Source: G963664115 sp965216035 (GTDB taxonomy: Bacteria; Acidobacteriota; Terriglobia; 20CM-2-55-15). From it: 64,000 nt of DNA. Positions within the stretch are counted from its first letter, which is position 1. Each line of letters opens with the position of its first letter. The position numbers were made by a program, and so were the translations under genes. Below, piece by piece: positions 31,651-40,447 of this stretch. The notes under the pieces are model-generated. The model worked only from the letters and a program-made list of their open reading frames with translations. It ran no database searches and was not told where the DNA came from. The stretch is from NCBI GenBank assembly GCA_965216035.1, contig CBDCFM010000015.1, forward strand, positions 308,136 through 372,135, written 5' to 3'.

Positions 31651-31987
31651 CTAGCAGCCCGTGGCAGAAGTCCCGAGGGCCGCGTTACGGCCAAACGGGG
31701 CCGGATTCTAGGAGACGACGAAGCGCCGGCCCGAAGCCGCGAAGAGGACACAATGCGCATTCATTGGGAGGAGTCGGCGACAACGAAGACGGCCCCGTTT
31801 CGCCGTAACCCCTTGGGCGCAGGGGGGGCACCGACGTATCAAACGGAGGCCGCAGGCGCCCCGCAGGCTGTGTCCGGCATTGGTAAGGCCGGTCACGGTG
31901 AAAAGACATCGCTCCGCTCCTTACTTCGCGCCTGCAACCCGAAGACCCCTGCGCGCGGTCCTCGGGACTTCTGCCACGGGCTGCTAG
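31651..31987. repeat. MITE-like element with 34-bp terminal inverted repeats starting in CTAG
   Basis: Bases 31651-31684 and 31954-31987 are inverted copies (one mismatch), both beginning with CTAG at the outer edge and continuing CAGCCCGTGGCAGAAGTCCC. A second inverted pair lies inside, 31685-31702 with 31791-31808 (17 of 18 bases). There is no coding frame of note. The right end is where the IS1380 copy was inserted. The outer repeat also occurs, as a 64-bp copy, at 58692-58755. I do not know a named element with this end. Confidence 0.6.
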
Positions 31988-33724
31988 CCCGCATGTTTCA
32001 CCAATCGGGGAATCGAGGTGAATTGGGCAACAAGAATCGATTTCCTGGGCACCTCGGTTCCGATCAGGCATGAGGGGGAGTGATTGGTGGGTGTTGATGT
32101 CGACAAATGGCGGGTTTTTGGGGTTCGGAACAACGTGAAGGCGGGCAGTCAGGCACACCTCGGCATGAGCGAAAGAAACGATTTCATTGTGCGGACAGTG
32201 GAGCGGGTCGGGCCTCAGCAGCGCAGGGGAACGCCTGGAGGTTTCGAACGACGACGGCGAAGATATCGCTGTAGGGATAGGCCTCCGACATCGAGATCCA
32301 AACGTTGCGGACTGTCAGGCGGATTTGAGCTCCGATCTTGAGCAGCTTGAGGCGGATGGTCTGGCACTGAGCGCGGGCCAGGCGGGTATGCTTCAGTCCC
32401 AGACGCCGCAGCGCGTGCATGAGCATGTATGCGGCCGAGGACAGATAGAGTCGGAGTTGATTGGCGCGCATCGTGGCCGCGCTGGTGCGGTCGGCGAACA
32501 GATCCAATTGCTGTTCCTTGATGCGGTTCTCCATGTCACCCCGTGCACAGTAGAGATCTTCATAGAGGGCGCGGGCACCCAGGCGTTCCGGTGACAGTGA
32601 GGTCACAACGAATCGGGGATTGGCGCCTTTCTCCAGGAACTCGGCCTTGCCAATGACGCGTCGCTCGCAGCTCCAGCTCTCTCGTGTGCGATACCGGAAA
32701 TCCTTAAATACCCGCGCCGGTTTCCCGGTGTTCTTAAACTCGACTTCGGCCTGATTCATTTCCGCGGCGATCTTTCGCTTGAGCCGGGCGTTCTTGGCAA
32801 AGCCGATCACGTAGTCGACATGATGGTCCTCACACCAGAGGAGTAAGTCATCCCGGCAGAAGCCCGAGTCGGCACGGATGATGATTGACACTTCCGGCCA
32901 GCTCTGACGGATTTGGCCGATGATCCGGCTCAATTCCTCGACCGATCCGTCCGCCCCATCGATATTGGAGCGCCGCAACCGGGCACAGAGCAGATGCTCG
33001 CCCGAGAAGATGTAGAGCGGCAGATAACAGTAGCTGCCGTAGTAGCCGTGAAAGAACCGGCCTTCCTGATGACCATGGATCGGGTCGTCGGTCGCATCCA
33101 AGTCCAACACAATCTCCTCGGGTGCGGTTTCATGCGCCGACACAAAGGCAGCGACCATCCAGCGGTCGACCTTGTCTGTGTCCATGGCGATCTTCTTGTA
33201 TCGCTCCTGGCCATCGACCGGGGCACCGGTCAGTTCCAATCGGTTCAGCGTGCACTTACCCGCCAGAGCTTTGCCCCGGTCTGGGGCCTGTCGCCGGTTC
33301 GTCCCCAACGGATCGGCCTTATCCACAGCCACTGCCAGCATCGGATCCGTCCGCAGTTCGGCGTGATCGTTCAGGTCCTCGTAGCCCAGACACAGTCCGT
33401 AGATGCGCTGACCCAACAACTCTCTCACCGTATGCTCGATCAACCGCGGGTCCCGATGATCGCTGAAACACTCGGCCAGTCAGGCCATCAGACCCGTCCG
33501 CTTCTCGACCTCTCGCAATAGCAACACCCCCGCATCGGAGGTGATCTTTCCACCGTCGAACCGCGCCTTCAATTTACGTTGGAAAAGTCCGTGAAATTCG
33601 AACGTGTCTTGGTTACACTCTGTCCTCATAAGGGCCGCCTTTGTTTGGTTTGTGAAACGTTCTCGTCAAACGCTTTATGCCAAACAGGGCGGCCTTTTCT
33701 GGTCCTTCTGGTGAACTATGCGGG
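31988..33724 (-). mobile_element. IS1380-family element, copy A, inside a CTAG duplication
   Basis: Inverted ends begin CCCGCAT on both sides (31988 onward and the complement of 33724 backward) and continue with TTCACC-type matches. CTAG directly flanks both ends (31984-31987 and 33725-33728), a 4-bp target duplication. The left CTAG belongs to the MITE-like repeat and the right CTAG abuts an IS481 copy. The transposase gene carries a nonsense codon. Confidence 0.85.
32184..33629 (-). pseudogene. IS1380-family transposase with an in-frame nonsense codon
   Basis: From the ATG at 33629 the first 49 codons match the N-terminus of the intact copy at 57.5 kb (FEFHGLFQRK, then DGGKITSDAGVLLLREVEKRTGL). 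A TGA at 33480-33482 then replaces a GGA glycine codon, and the frame remains open to 32184. The DDE-type core (VLDLDATDD, IRADSGFCRDD, YCARGDMENRIKEQQLDLFADRTSA) is intact. The C-terminus is about 10 residues longer than in the other copy. An internal start after the stop would lose the N-terminal domain, so the protein is probably inactive. Confidence 0.85.
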
Positions 33725-34675
33725 CTAGGTGTGAATTCCAGCAACGTTGTAAACACCAGGCAACCGAGAAATCGGTGGTTTGTATTGGATGCGGCCGTGT
33801 AGTCGATGCTCATTGTAGTGGGTGAGGTAGATCGGTAACACGTCGGATCGTTCGTTCGAGGTCCTGTAGACTCGGAAGTAGGCCCACTCGCGCAGCAGCG
33901 TCTGGATGAATCGTTCCGCTTTGCCGTTGGTTTGAGGCCGGTACGGGCGAGTGAATCGTTTACGAATGTTGAGTTCGTGACATCGTTTCAAGAATGTTTT
34001 GGCACGATAGCAGGAGCCGTTATCGGTGAGTACGCGCTGGACGGTAATACCGAACCGGGCGAACCATCGGATGGCGCGATCCAGGAACGCGACCGCACTG
34101 TGTTGGCGTTCGTCAGCTAAGACCTCCGCATAGGCGAGGCGGGAATAGTCGTCCACGCAAACGTGGACGTACTCCCAACCCGCACCTTCGGAATCCTGTC
34201 GTGGGTTGTCGGTGACGCGGTGACCCGGCCGCCAGAATCGCCCTAACTTCTTGATATCCAAATGCAACATCTCTCCCGGCCCATCATGTTCGTATCGCAC
34301 CACCGGTTCGGGTGGGTCCAGATTCTTCAACTGGGACAGGCCTTGTCGTTGCAGCACCCCCGCGACTGTGGATCGTGGCAGCTTGAGCTGATTCGCAATC
34401 CGAAGCGCTGTCATTCGGTATTGGGTTCGCATCTCCACGATTAGATCCACCCCGTCCTTGCCCATCCGATGGTGTAACATCCGAGGTTCGCTCGATAAGT
34501 CGTTTAAACCCGCTTCGCCCCAATCGCGGTACCGTCGGACCCATTTGTATACCGTGCTCCGACTGACTCCAAATTGCTCGGCTACTGAAGATACCGAAGC
34601 GCGCTCTTCAATCACTCGGATCGCCATCAATGCTCGACTCTTCGGGCAGGTTCTTGCATTCTTGTGAAGGTTCAT
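33725..34675 (-). CDS. IS481-family transposase, copy A
   Basis: 316 residues, AAGGAGAG ribosome-binding site. An N-terminal HTH (VAEQFGVSRSTVYKWVRRYRD) is followed by a second winged-helix segment and an integrase core with D140 (LHLDIKK), D218 (LTDNGS) and E254 (NGKAERF), D-x35-E. The stop codon TAG is supplied by the CTAG target next to the element, so the last codons cross its left end. Copy B at 36.5 kb encodes the same protein except for the final residue (Thr here, Ser there). Confidence 0.93.
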   Translation of the reverse strand: MNLHKNARTCPKSRALMAIRVIEERASVSSVAEQFGVSRSTVYKWVRRYRDWGEAGLNDLSSEPRMLHHRMGKDGVDLIVEMRTQYRMTALRIANQLKLPRSTVAGVLQRQGLSQLKNLDPPEPVVRYEHDGPGEMLHLDIKKLGRFWRPGHRVTDNPRQDSEGAGWEYVHVCVDDYSRLAYAEVLADERQHSAVAFLDRAIRWFARFGITVQRVLTDNGSCYRAKTFLKRCHELNIRKRFTRPYRPQTNGKAERFIQTLLREWAYFRVYRTSNERSDVLPIYLTHYNEHRLHGRIQYKPPISRLPGVYNVAGIHT

Positions 34676-34761
34676 ACGGGCTCTCTCCTTGGGCTGATCG
34701 GTTTAGGTCCCAATCAGCTTCTCGGATTTAGCCCGTGTGAACAACCTTCACAGAATTCACA
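33730..34761 (-). mobile_element. IS481-family element, copy A
   Basis: The 1032-bp element starts TGTGAATTC and ends GAATTCACA. It is flanked by GCTAGG on the left and GCTAGA on the right, fitting the NCTAGN preference known for IS481. The left CTAG is also the right target duplication of the IS1380 copy, so this element was probably inserted after it. It looks identical to copy B where the two were compared. Confidence 0.88.
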
Positions 34762-35012
34762 GCTAGAGCAACGCCCACAGGTCTGGCGAAAAACCTTGTT
34801 TTTTCTCAAGAAGTGAAGTACCAGGCACCTGAATTCTCTATTTGACTGCGGCAATTCGAAGATGAACGATGATGAAAGAAGAAATTGACGTTAACGTTAC
34901 GGACGACCGGCGACGACAGCGGAAACGAGATGGGCCGATTCGATGCACCGCAAGGGGATCCTCGGGTCGTCGGTGCGAATCAGTTTCAGCAAGGAGAGTG
35001 AGGAACGAAGTT

Positions 35013-35450
35013 ATGGCGCGAACTAGAATGCAGGATGCTTTGTCGCTGACGGTGGGTTTGTTGATGGCTTCAACGTCGATGTTTGCCCACCACGGACGAG
35101 CCGGTACATACGACAATCCGGAACGCGTGACCTCGGAAGCAACCGTGATCGAATTTCATTTTCGGAATCCGCATGTCCGACTCTATTTCGAGACGAGGGA
35201 CGATAACGGTAACGTCACACGTTGGAGTGGGGAAATGGCCAACATCTCCCAGTTTGTCAGGGCCGGCTGGACTAAGACGCGAATGGAGGAGGAGCTGCGG
35301 CCGGGAACCGTACTTACCGTAACCTACCTGCCGGCGACCGTTCCGCAGCCCACCGGCACTGGCGCCTCAATCGTAATGAGGATGCTGAATGGGAACGGCC
35401 AGGTAGTGGGTCTTGTACGCGGTGGACTAGCGGAGGCGCTGGAGCCGTAG
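35013..35450 (+). CDS. DUF6152 family exported protein, module copy 2
   Basis: A 145-residue protein from ATG 35013, chosen because GAGGAA lies 9 nt upstream and a signal peptide follows (MARTRMQDALSLTVGLLMAS). An ATG at 34869 would add a charged non-signal stretch. After the signal comes H26-H27-G28. Family features are FHFRNPHVRLYFETRD, TRWSGEMAN and VRAGWTKTRM. Its SGxW partner begins 56 bp after it. The pair lies between two copies of the same IS481 element. Confidence 0.85.
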   Translation: MARTRMQDALSLTVGLLMASTSMFAHHGRAGTYDNPERVTSEATVIEFHFRNPHVRLYFETRDDNGNVTRWSGEMANISQFVRAGWTKTRMEEELRPGTVLTVTYLPATVPQPTGTGASIVMRMLNGNGQVVGLVRGGLAEALEP

Positions 35451-35505
35451 CTTAGGTTACTTACCAGTGTCCGACAAGTTTTGAATGGGTAACGAGGGTT
35501 CTAAA

Positions 35506-36402
35506 ATGCGAAGTCTATTCACGATGGTGACAGTACTCCTTGGAATTTCAATCGTCTTGTCGGCTATACCTGCAGAGAGCGGTCAGAGCGCCGCGGGGCC
35601 ATCGGCCAGTGGGATCGATGCCGCTGGATTTGATGCGAATGATCTGTCGGGAATTTGGGGGCGCTTTGGGCCGCGCGAAGGAAGAGGGAATGCCCAGGGC
35701 AGCCCTTTCCCGGAGGGTGGAGACAACGGCTTTGGCAATGATGTTCCTCGCTTTACGCCAGAAGGGCAAAGGAAATTCGATAGCTATAAACCCGGATACG
35801 GTCGTCCGTTGGGGAGCCCCGAAGCTGGGGCAAACCCTGCGGAACATATCGGCCGACGCAGAGCCGTCCCGCCCAGCGAACAAAATGACCCGGCCTCCTC
35901 CTGCTCCCCGAATGGTTTGACACGCCTTATCCTTACGAGTTATTTCTCCGCGATGGAGTTCGTTCATGCGCGCGACAGGACCATCCAGAACTTCGAGTGG
36001 ACGAAAGACTCGCGAACAGTCTGGATGGACGGACGAGAACTTCTGACTGAAGTGGACCTTCCCAGATGGAACGGGTACTCGGTTGGCCGCTGGGAGGGGG
36101 ACACACTCATCATCGACTCCTACGGGTTCGAGGAAAGTACCTGGATTGATCGTTACGGATATCCACATGGAGGTGAGATGCGATTGGAAGAGCGCTATCG
36201 GCGGATCGCTCCGGACAGGTTGGAGCTCATCATGACGATCAGCGATCCGGAGATATATACGGAGCCTTGGATCAGCGACAGAAAAGTGTTCAGATTACTG
36301 ACCAGAGAAGAAGCGAGTCTCAACGGATGGTACGGGCTGTTGGAAGAGCGGTGCGTACCAGCGGACGAGTTCGATTTCAATGAAAACGTCCGTGCGGGAT
36401 AG
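35506..36402 (+). CDS. Secreted SGxW-family protein of unknown function, module copy 2
   Basis: A 298-residue protein from ATG 35506 (GAGGG upstream) with a signal peptide. It contains D-L-S-G-I-W near residue 45, a Gly/Phe/Pro-rich insert absent from the other copies, SSCSPNGLTRLI, NFEWTKDSRTVWMDGREL, YSVGRWEGDTLIIDSYGFEE, then TWIDRYGYP, MRLEERYRR and YTEPW, and a last Cys in EERCVPADEFDFNENVR. Order and spacing of these motifs match the other copies. The biochemical role is unknown. Confidence 0.75.
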   Translation: MRSLFTMVTVLLGISIVLSAIPAESGQSAAGPSASGIDAAGFDANDLSGIWGRFGPREGRGNAQGSPFPEGGDNGFGNDVPRFTPEGQRKFDSYKPGYGRPLGSPEAGANPAEHIGRRRAVPPSEQNDPASSCSPNGLTRLILTSYFSAMEFVHARDRTIQNFEWTKDSRTVWMDGRELLTEVDLPRWNGYSVGRWEGDTLIIDSYGFEESTWIDRYGYPHGGEMRLEERYRRIAPDRLELIMTISDPEIYTEPWISDRKVFRLLTREEASLNGWYGLLEERCVPADEFDFNENVRAG

Positions 36403-36504
36403 CGTCCTGGGGCAGGACAACGGGATGTAGTCTTTACACGCTGGGGGCAACGGTTGCGTTCCTCCGATGAACCCATAAGCAGCAATGGACACGGTGCCGT
36501 TGTG

Positions 36505-37455
36505 CTAGCTGTGAATTCCAGCAACGTTGTAAACACCAGGCAACCGAGAAATCGGTGGTTTGTATTGGATGCGGCCGTGTAGTCGATGCTCATTGTAGTG
36601 GGTGAGGTAGATCGGTAACACGTCGGATCGTTCGTTCGAGGTCCTGTAGACTCGGAAGTAGGCCCACTCGCGCAGCAGCGTCTGGATGAATCGTTCCGCT
36701 TTGCCGTTGGTTTGAGGCCGGTACGGGCGAGTGAATCGTTTACGAATGTTGAGTTCGTGACATCGTTTCAAGAATGTTTTGGCACGATAGCAGGAGCCGT
36801 TATCGGTGAGTACGCGCTGGACGGTAATACCGAACCGGGCGAACCATCGGATGGCGCGATCCAGGAACGCGACCGCACTGTGTTGGCGTTCGTCAGCTAA
36901 GACCTCCGCATAGGCGAGGCGGGAATAGTCGTCCACGCAAACGTGGACGTACTCCCAACCCGCACCTTCGGAATCCTGTCGTGGGTTGTCGGTGACGCGG
37001 TGACCCGGCCGCCAGAATCGCCCTAACTTCTTGATATCCAAATGCAACATCTCTCCCGGCCCATCATGTTCGTATCGCACCACCGGTTCGGGTGGGTCCA
37101 GATTCTTCAACTGGGACAGGCCTTGTCGTTGCAGCACCCCCGCGACTGTGGATCGTGGCAGCTTGAGCTGATTCGCAATCCGAAGCGCTGTCATTCGGTA
37201 TTGGGTTCGCATCTCCACGATTAGATCCACCCCGTCCTTGCCCATCCGATGGTGTAACATCCGAGGTTCGCTCGATAAGTCGTTTAAACCCGCTTCGCCC
37301 CAATCGCGGTACCGTCGGACCCATTTGTATACCGTGCTCCGACTGACTCCAAATTGCTCGGCTACTGAAGATACCGAAGCGCGCTCTTCAATCACTCGGA
37401 TCGCCATCAATGCTCGACTCTTCGGGCAGGTTCTTGCATTCTTGTGAAGGTTCAT
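36505..37455 (-). CDS. IS481-family transposase, copy B
   Basis: A 316-residue protein with the same HTH and D140/D218/E254 core as copy A. The only visible difference is the last residue (Ser rather than Thr), which comes from the base next to the CTAG target. The stop codon is again TAG of the flanking CTAG. The gene is intact and in the same orientation as copy A. Confidence 0.93.
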   Translation of the reverse strand: MNLHKNARTCPKSRALMAIRVIEERASVSSVAEQFGVSRSTVYKWVRRYRDWGEAGLNDLSSEPRMLHHRMGKDGVDLIVEMRTQYRMTALRIANQLKLPRSTVAGVLQRQGLSQLKNLDPPEPVVRYEHDGPGEMLHLDIKKLGRFWRPGHRVTDNPRQDSEGAGWEYVHVCVDDYSRLAYAEVLADERQHSAVAFLDRAIRWFARFGITVQRVLTDNGSCYRAKTFLKRCHELNIRKRFTRPYRPQTNGKAERFIQTLLREWAYFRVYRTSNERSDVLPIYLTHYNEHRLHGRIQYKPPISRLPGVYNVAGIHS

Positions 37456-37541
37456 ACGGGCTCTCTCCTTGGGCTGATCGGTTTAGGTCCCAATCAGCTT
37501 CTCGGATTTAGCCCGTGTGAACAACCTTCACAGAATTCACA
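36510..37541 (-). mobile_element. IS481-family element, copy B
   Basis: A 1032-bp element with TGTGAATTC/GAATTCACA ends, in the same orientation as copy A. Flanks are GCTAGC on the left and GCTAAG on the right, so the target duplication is imperfect at one base. The near-perfect identity with copy A indicates recent transposition. Confidence 0.88.
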
Positions 37542-37700
37542 GCTAAGGGGCTGAACGAAATCTTGAAGCAGGGACTGCAGGACCCGCACCGGTTTAACGG
37601 CGCGGGTGGACGGCTTTCATAGTAACGAGGCGGAGCCGAGGCGTTGGGGCAAGAAGACGATCAAACCGAAGACCATAGCTCGGGGGAATTCAGCCGCGCC

Positions 37701-38495
37701 CTAGGGCCCGGTTTCGTATTCTGCTTCGACTTCCAGAAAACCCGCCGCAGATGGATTGGTGACTTCGGGGAGGAATCCATTGGAAAGGAACTCGTAATCG
37801 CCTTCCGGCACTGTTGTTTCCCTGCCCAGCCTTAAGTAGTACGTCTGCTCACCCTCTAGTAACATTGCTTCGCCCTCAGGAAACCACGTGGCGTTTGGCG
37901 ACTTCCGTGCACTCAGCAACTTGATCAATCCCGATTCCCCGACTCGTATGTGGGTGTTCTCGGGCGTAAGGGTGGCCGCGCTCGGTTGGCCCGCCAGTCG
38001 AACCTTGATAACTCTGAGGGCCCGTGGTGCGTTACCGTATTGAAGCGTGAAGAAATTGCCCTCGTCGGGGAAGACGCCGTCCCATCGCAGTTGCACGGCC
38101 ACGAATATCTCGTCAGGTTCGGTCAGCCCATCTCCGAAAGAAGATCCGGTATGGGAGATTTCAATGTCCCCCCCCGGTTTGCCTTCCCAGAGAAGCAATC
38201 CGCCCGGAAAACCGCAGGGCGACTCATCATCGCGTCGTGTCAGGGCCTCAAGCGCGCAGACGCTAACCGTTGTCAGGGCGTCGACATTCACCGGTTCCAT
38301 CGGTATGCGGATAGCCCGCCCATTGGGAACCCGGCACCAGTATCGCGCCGGAGAAGACTCCGTGAACCGGATGCTCGAGCTGCAGGGTCCACTGTAATCG
38401 GAACGGTATGTCGTCCGGGAGGTGTCTTGGGACATGGCCTTGAACGGTCCCAAGACGAAAACCAGAGTGAGCATCAAAGCAGTTCGTTCAATCAT
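37701..38495 (-). CDS. Exported protein of unknown function, downstream of bioA
   Basis: A 264-residue protein from ATG 38495, chosen for the GAGGTGA site and the following signal peptide (MIERTALMLTLVFVLGPFKAMS). The mature part has four Cys in its first half (SGPCSSS, YWCRVPNG, VCALEAL, SPCGFPGG) and reads as a beta-sandwich-type protein toward the end (EQTYYLRLG, EGDYEFLSNGF). I do not recognise it. It starts 16 bp after bioA stops and is probably on the same transcript, although no link to biotin is evident. Confidence 0.6.
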   Translation of the reverse strand: MIERTALMLTLVFVLGPFKAMSQDTSRTTYRSDYSGPCSSSIRFTESSPARYWCRVPNGRAIRIPMEPVNVDALTTVSVCALEALTRRDDESPCGFPGGLLLWEGKPGGDIEISHTGSSFGDGLTEPDEIFVAVQLRWDGVFPDEGNFFTLQYGNAPRALRVIKVRLAGQPSAATLTPENTHIRVGESGLIKLLSARKSPNATWFPEGEAMLLEGEQTYYLRLGRETTVPEGDYEFLSNGFLPEVTNPSAAGFLEVEAEYETGP

Positions 38496-38511
38496 TAAGA
38501 TCACCTCGGCG

Positions 38512-39816
38512 CTACCGTTTGGCAATGTGGGCGAGCGCCTCGGCGGCGACATCGTAAACGTAGTGCAATTCGTCAGGCTGTATGACATACGGTGGGAGAA
38601 TATAAATAACATTCCCGAGAGGCCGCAGCAGGACACCGTGGTTTACGAAGAAGTCGTAAAGCACAGGTCGGATGTCAGACAGGTAACCCGGATCAGTCGT
38701 TTCCAACTCGAATGCGGCGACAGTGCCAATCATCCGCGTGTCGCCGACCGCGGGACTCTCCCCCAACAGTGGAAGGCGTTCCCGATGAATACGTTCGATG
38801 GTTCGGATCCGGTCGAAGACGGGTTCGGATTCGAAGATTTCGAGGCTTGCCAGAGCTGCCGCGCAACCCAGGGGGTTGCCGGCGTAGGAATGGCCATGAA
38901 AGAACGTATGCATGCGGTCAGGCGCTCGAAAGGCCGCGTAGACTTCCTCAGAGCAGAGCGTCGCTGAAAACGGGAGAAACCCGCCCGTCAATCCTTTCGA
39001 GAGGCACATGATGTCGGGCGCCACTCCGGCAAGTTCCGAGGCGAACATCGCGCCTGTTCTTCCGAATCCGGTGAAGACTTCGTCGGCGATCAGAAACACG
39101 CCGTGATCCTGGCACAACTGGCCGATCCGTTTCAGAAATTCTGGAGGATGCATGATCATTCCGCCCGCGCCCTGGAGGAGGGGTTCGACGATGACCGCGG
39201 CAACCGTTCCTGCCTGTTGTTCCAACAACGTCTGTATAGATGCCACACATTCGATCGAACAGGTTTCACGTTTAAGTCCCACAGGACACCGATAGCAATA
39301 TGCCGAATGCGCGCGCCGAACCTCAAAGCGCATATCGTCAAACGCTGCAGTAAAGGCTGAATCCGCGCTGACCGACATCGCGCCCACCGTATCACCATGA
39401 TAGGCATGTTCGAGGGCAATGATGTTCGTTCGTTTGCGTTCACCGCGGTTCTTCCAGTATTGAATCGCCATCTTTAAGGCCACCTCTACTGCGGTTGAAC
39501 CGTTATCAGAAAAGAAGATGTGAGAGAGCCCCTCAGGCGTGACCTCCCGGAGTTTGCAAGCCAGCCGTTCGGCGGGCTCATGTGTGAATCCGGCGAAGAT
39601 GACGTGTTCCATTTCCTGAGCCTGTTTGCCGATCGCGGCGCTGATCCGTGGGTGCGCATGCCCGTGAATGTTGACCCACCAGGAGGAAATCGCGTCCACA
39701 AGCCGCCGGCCATCATCGGTGTACAGATACACTCCTTCCGCTTTCTTGATGCGGATCGGTTCAGGGTCGAGTGACTCCTGCGTGTACGGGTGCCAGATGT
39801 GGAGTGGCTTAGGCAT
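38512..39816 (-). CDS. bioA: Adenosylmethionine-8-amino-7-oxononanoate aminotransferase
   Basis: A 434-residue PLP enzyme that converts KAPA to DAPA using S-adenosylmethionine as amino donor, the third step of biotin ring assembly. The start at 39816 gives the typical MPKPLHIWHPYTQ opening; the ATG overlaps the bioD stop by 8 bp. Family motifs are SSWWVNIHGHAHP, SDNGSTAVEVALKMA, HAYHGDTVGAMSV, the Asp in ADEVFTGFGRTG, and the PLP lysine in LSKGLTGG. The length is normal and the gene sits in a bioB-F-D-A cluster. Confidence 0.96.
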   Translation of the reverse strand: MPKPLHIWHPYTQESLDPEPIRIKKAEGVYLYTDDGRRLVDAISSWWVNIHGHAHPRISAAIGKQAQEMEHVIFAGFTHEPAERLACKLREVTPEGLSHIFFSDNGSTAVEVALKMAIQYWKNRGERKRTNIIALEHAYHGDTVGAMSVSADSAFTAAFDDMRFEVRRAHSAYCYRCPVGLKRETCSIECVASIQTLLEQQAGTVAAVIVEPLLQGAGGMIMHPPEFLKRIGQLCQDHGVFLIADEVFTGFGRTGAMFASELAGVAPDIMCLSKGLTGGFLPFSATLCSEEVYAAFRAPDRMHTFFHGHSYAGNPLGCAAALASLEIFESEPVFDRIRTIERIHRERLPLLGESPAVGDTRMIGTVAAFELETTDPGYLSDIRPVLYDFFVNHGVLLRPLGNVIYILPPYVIQPDELHYVYDVAAEALAHIAKR

Positions 39817-40447
39817 TGAAGGCCGTTCGGTCGAAGTAGTTCTGAAACGCACGGAGCAAGACAGCTCGATCGATTGTCGGCAGGCGTGGTATCCACCCTA
39901 CAACGGGCAGGTGACCGTAATGTTCAATCGCCTTCGTGTTTTCGACGTTTTGCGGACCGATCATGACGACTCCGACTAGGTTCAGATTTGCCTGTCGCAC
40001 GATGTTGACAGTAAGTAGCGTGTGGTTGATCGTTCCCAATTCGGTGTGGGTGGCGATCACAACAGCGGCATCGAGTTTCTTCATCAGATCAATCATCAGG
40101 TCGCGGTTGTTGATCGGTACGAGCACGCCACCCGCACCTTCGATAATCAGCCGCTTGCCAGAAACTGCCGGTTTCCGCATTGTGGACACTTCGATCCTGA
40201 CTCCAGCTGTGCGTGCAGCCAGGTGAGGTGAAACCGGCGGATCAAAAATATAAGCCTCTGCCGGAGCGGCCCCTTTGTCTAGGCCTGTCAAACGAATTAC
40301 GGTTTCCCGATCGGTCTCGGCGTCTCCACCCAGCCGACCCGACTGTATCGGCTTCCAGTAGGCCGCGTCGAGGCCAGCGACAAGGGTAGCGGAGAGAACG
40401 GTCTTACCGACTCCGGTGTCGGTTCCGGTGACAAATACGTCTTTCAC
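39809..40447 (-). CDS. bioD: Dethiobiotin synthetase
   Basis: A 212-residue ATP-dependent enzyme that closes the ureido ring of dethiobiotin from DAPA and CO2. The Walker A-like TGTDTGVGKTVLSA and the following YWKPIQSG are diagnostic, and EGAGGVLVPIN is also present. The start is GTG 40447, overlapping the bioF stop as GTGA. It is coupled to bioA downstream. Confidence 0.96.
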   Translation of the reverse strand: MKDVFVTGTDTGVGKTVLSATLVAGLDAAYWKPIQSGRLGGDAETDRETVIRLTGLDKGAAPAEAYIFDPPVSPHLAARTAGVRIEVSTMRKPAVSGKRLIIEGAGGVLVPINNRDLMIDLMKKLDAAVVIATHTELGTINHTLLTVNIVRQANLNLVGVVMIGPQNVENTKAIEHYGHLPVVGWIPRLPTIDRAVLLRAFQNYFDRTAFNA

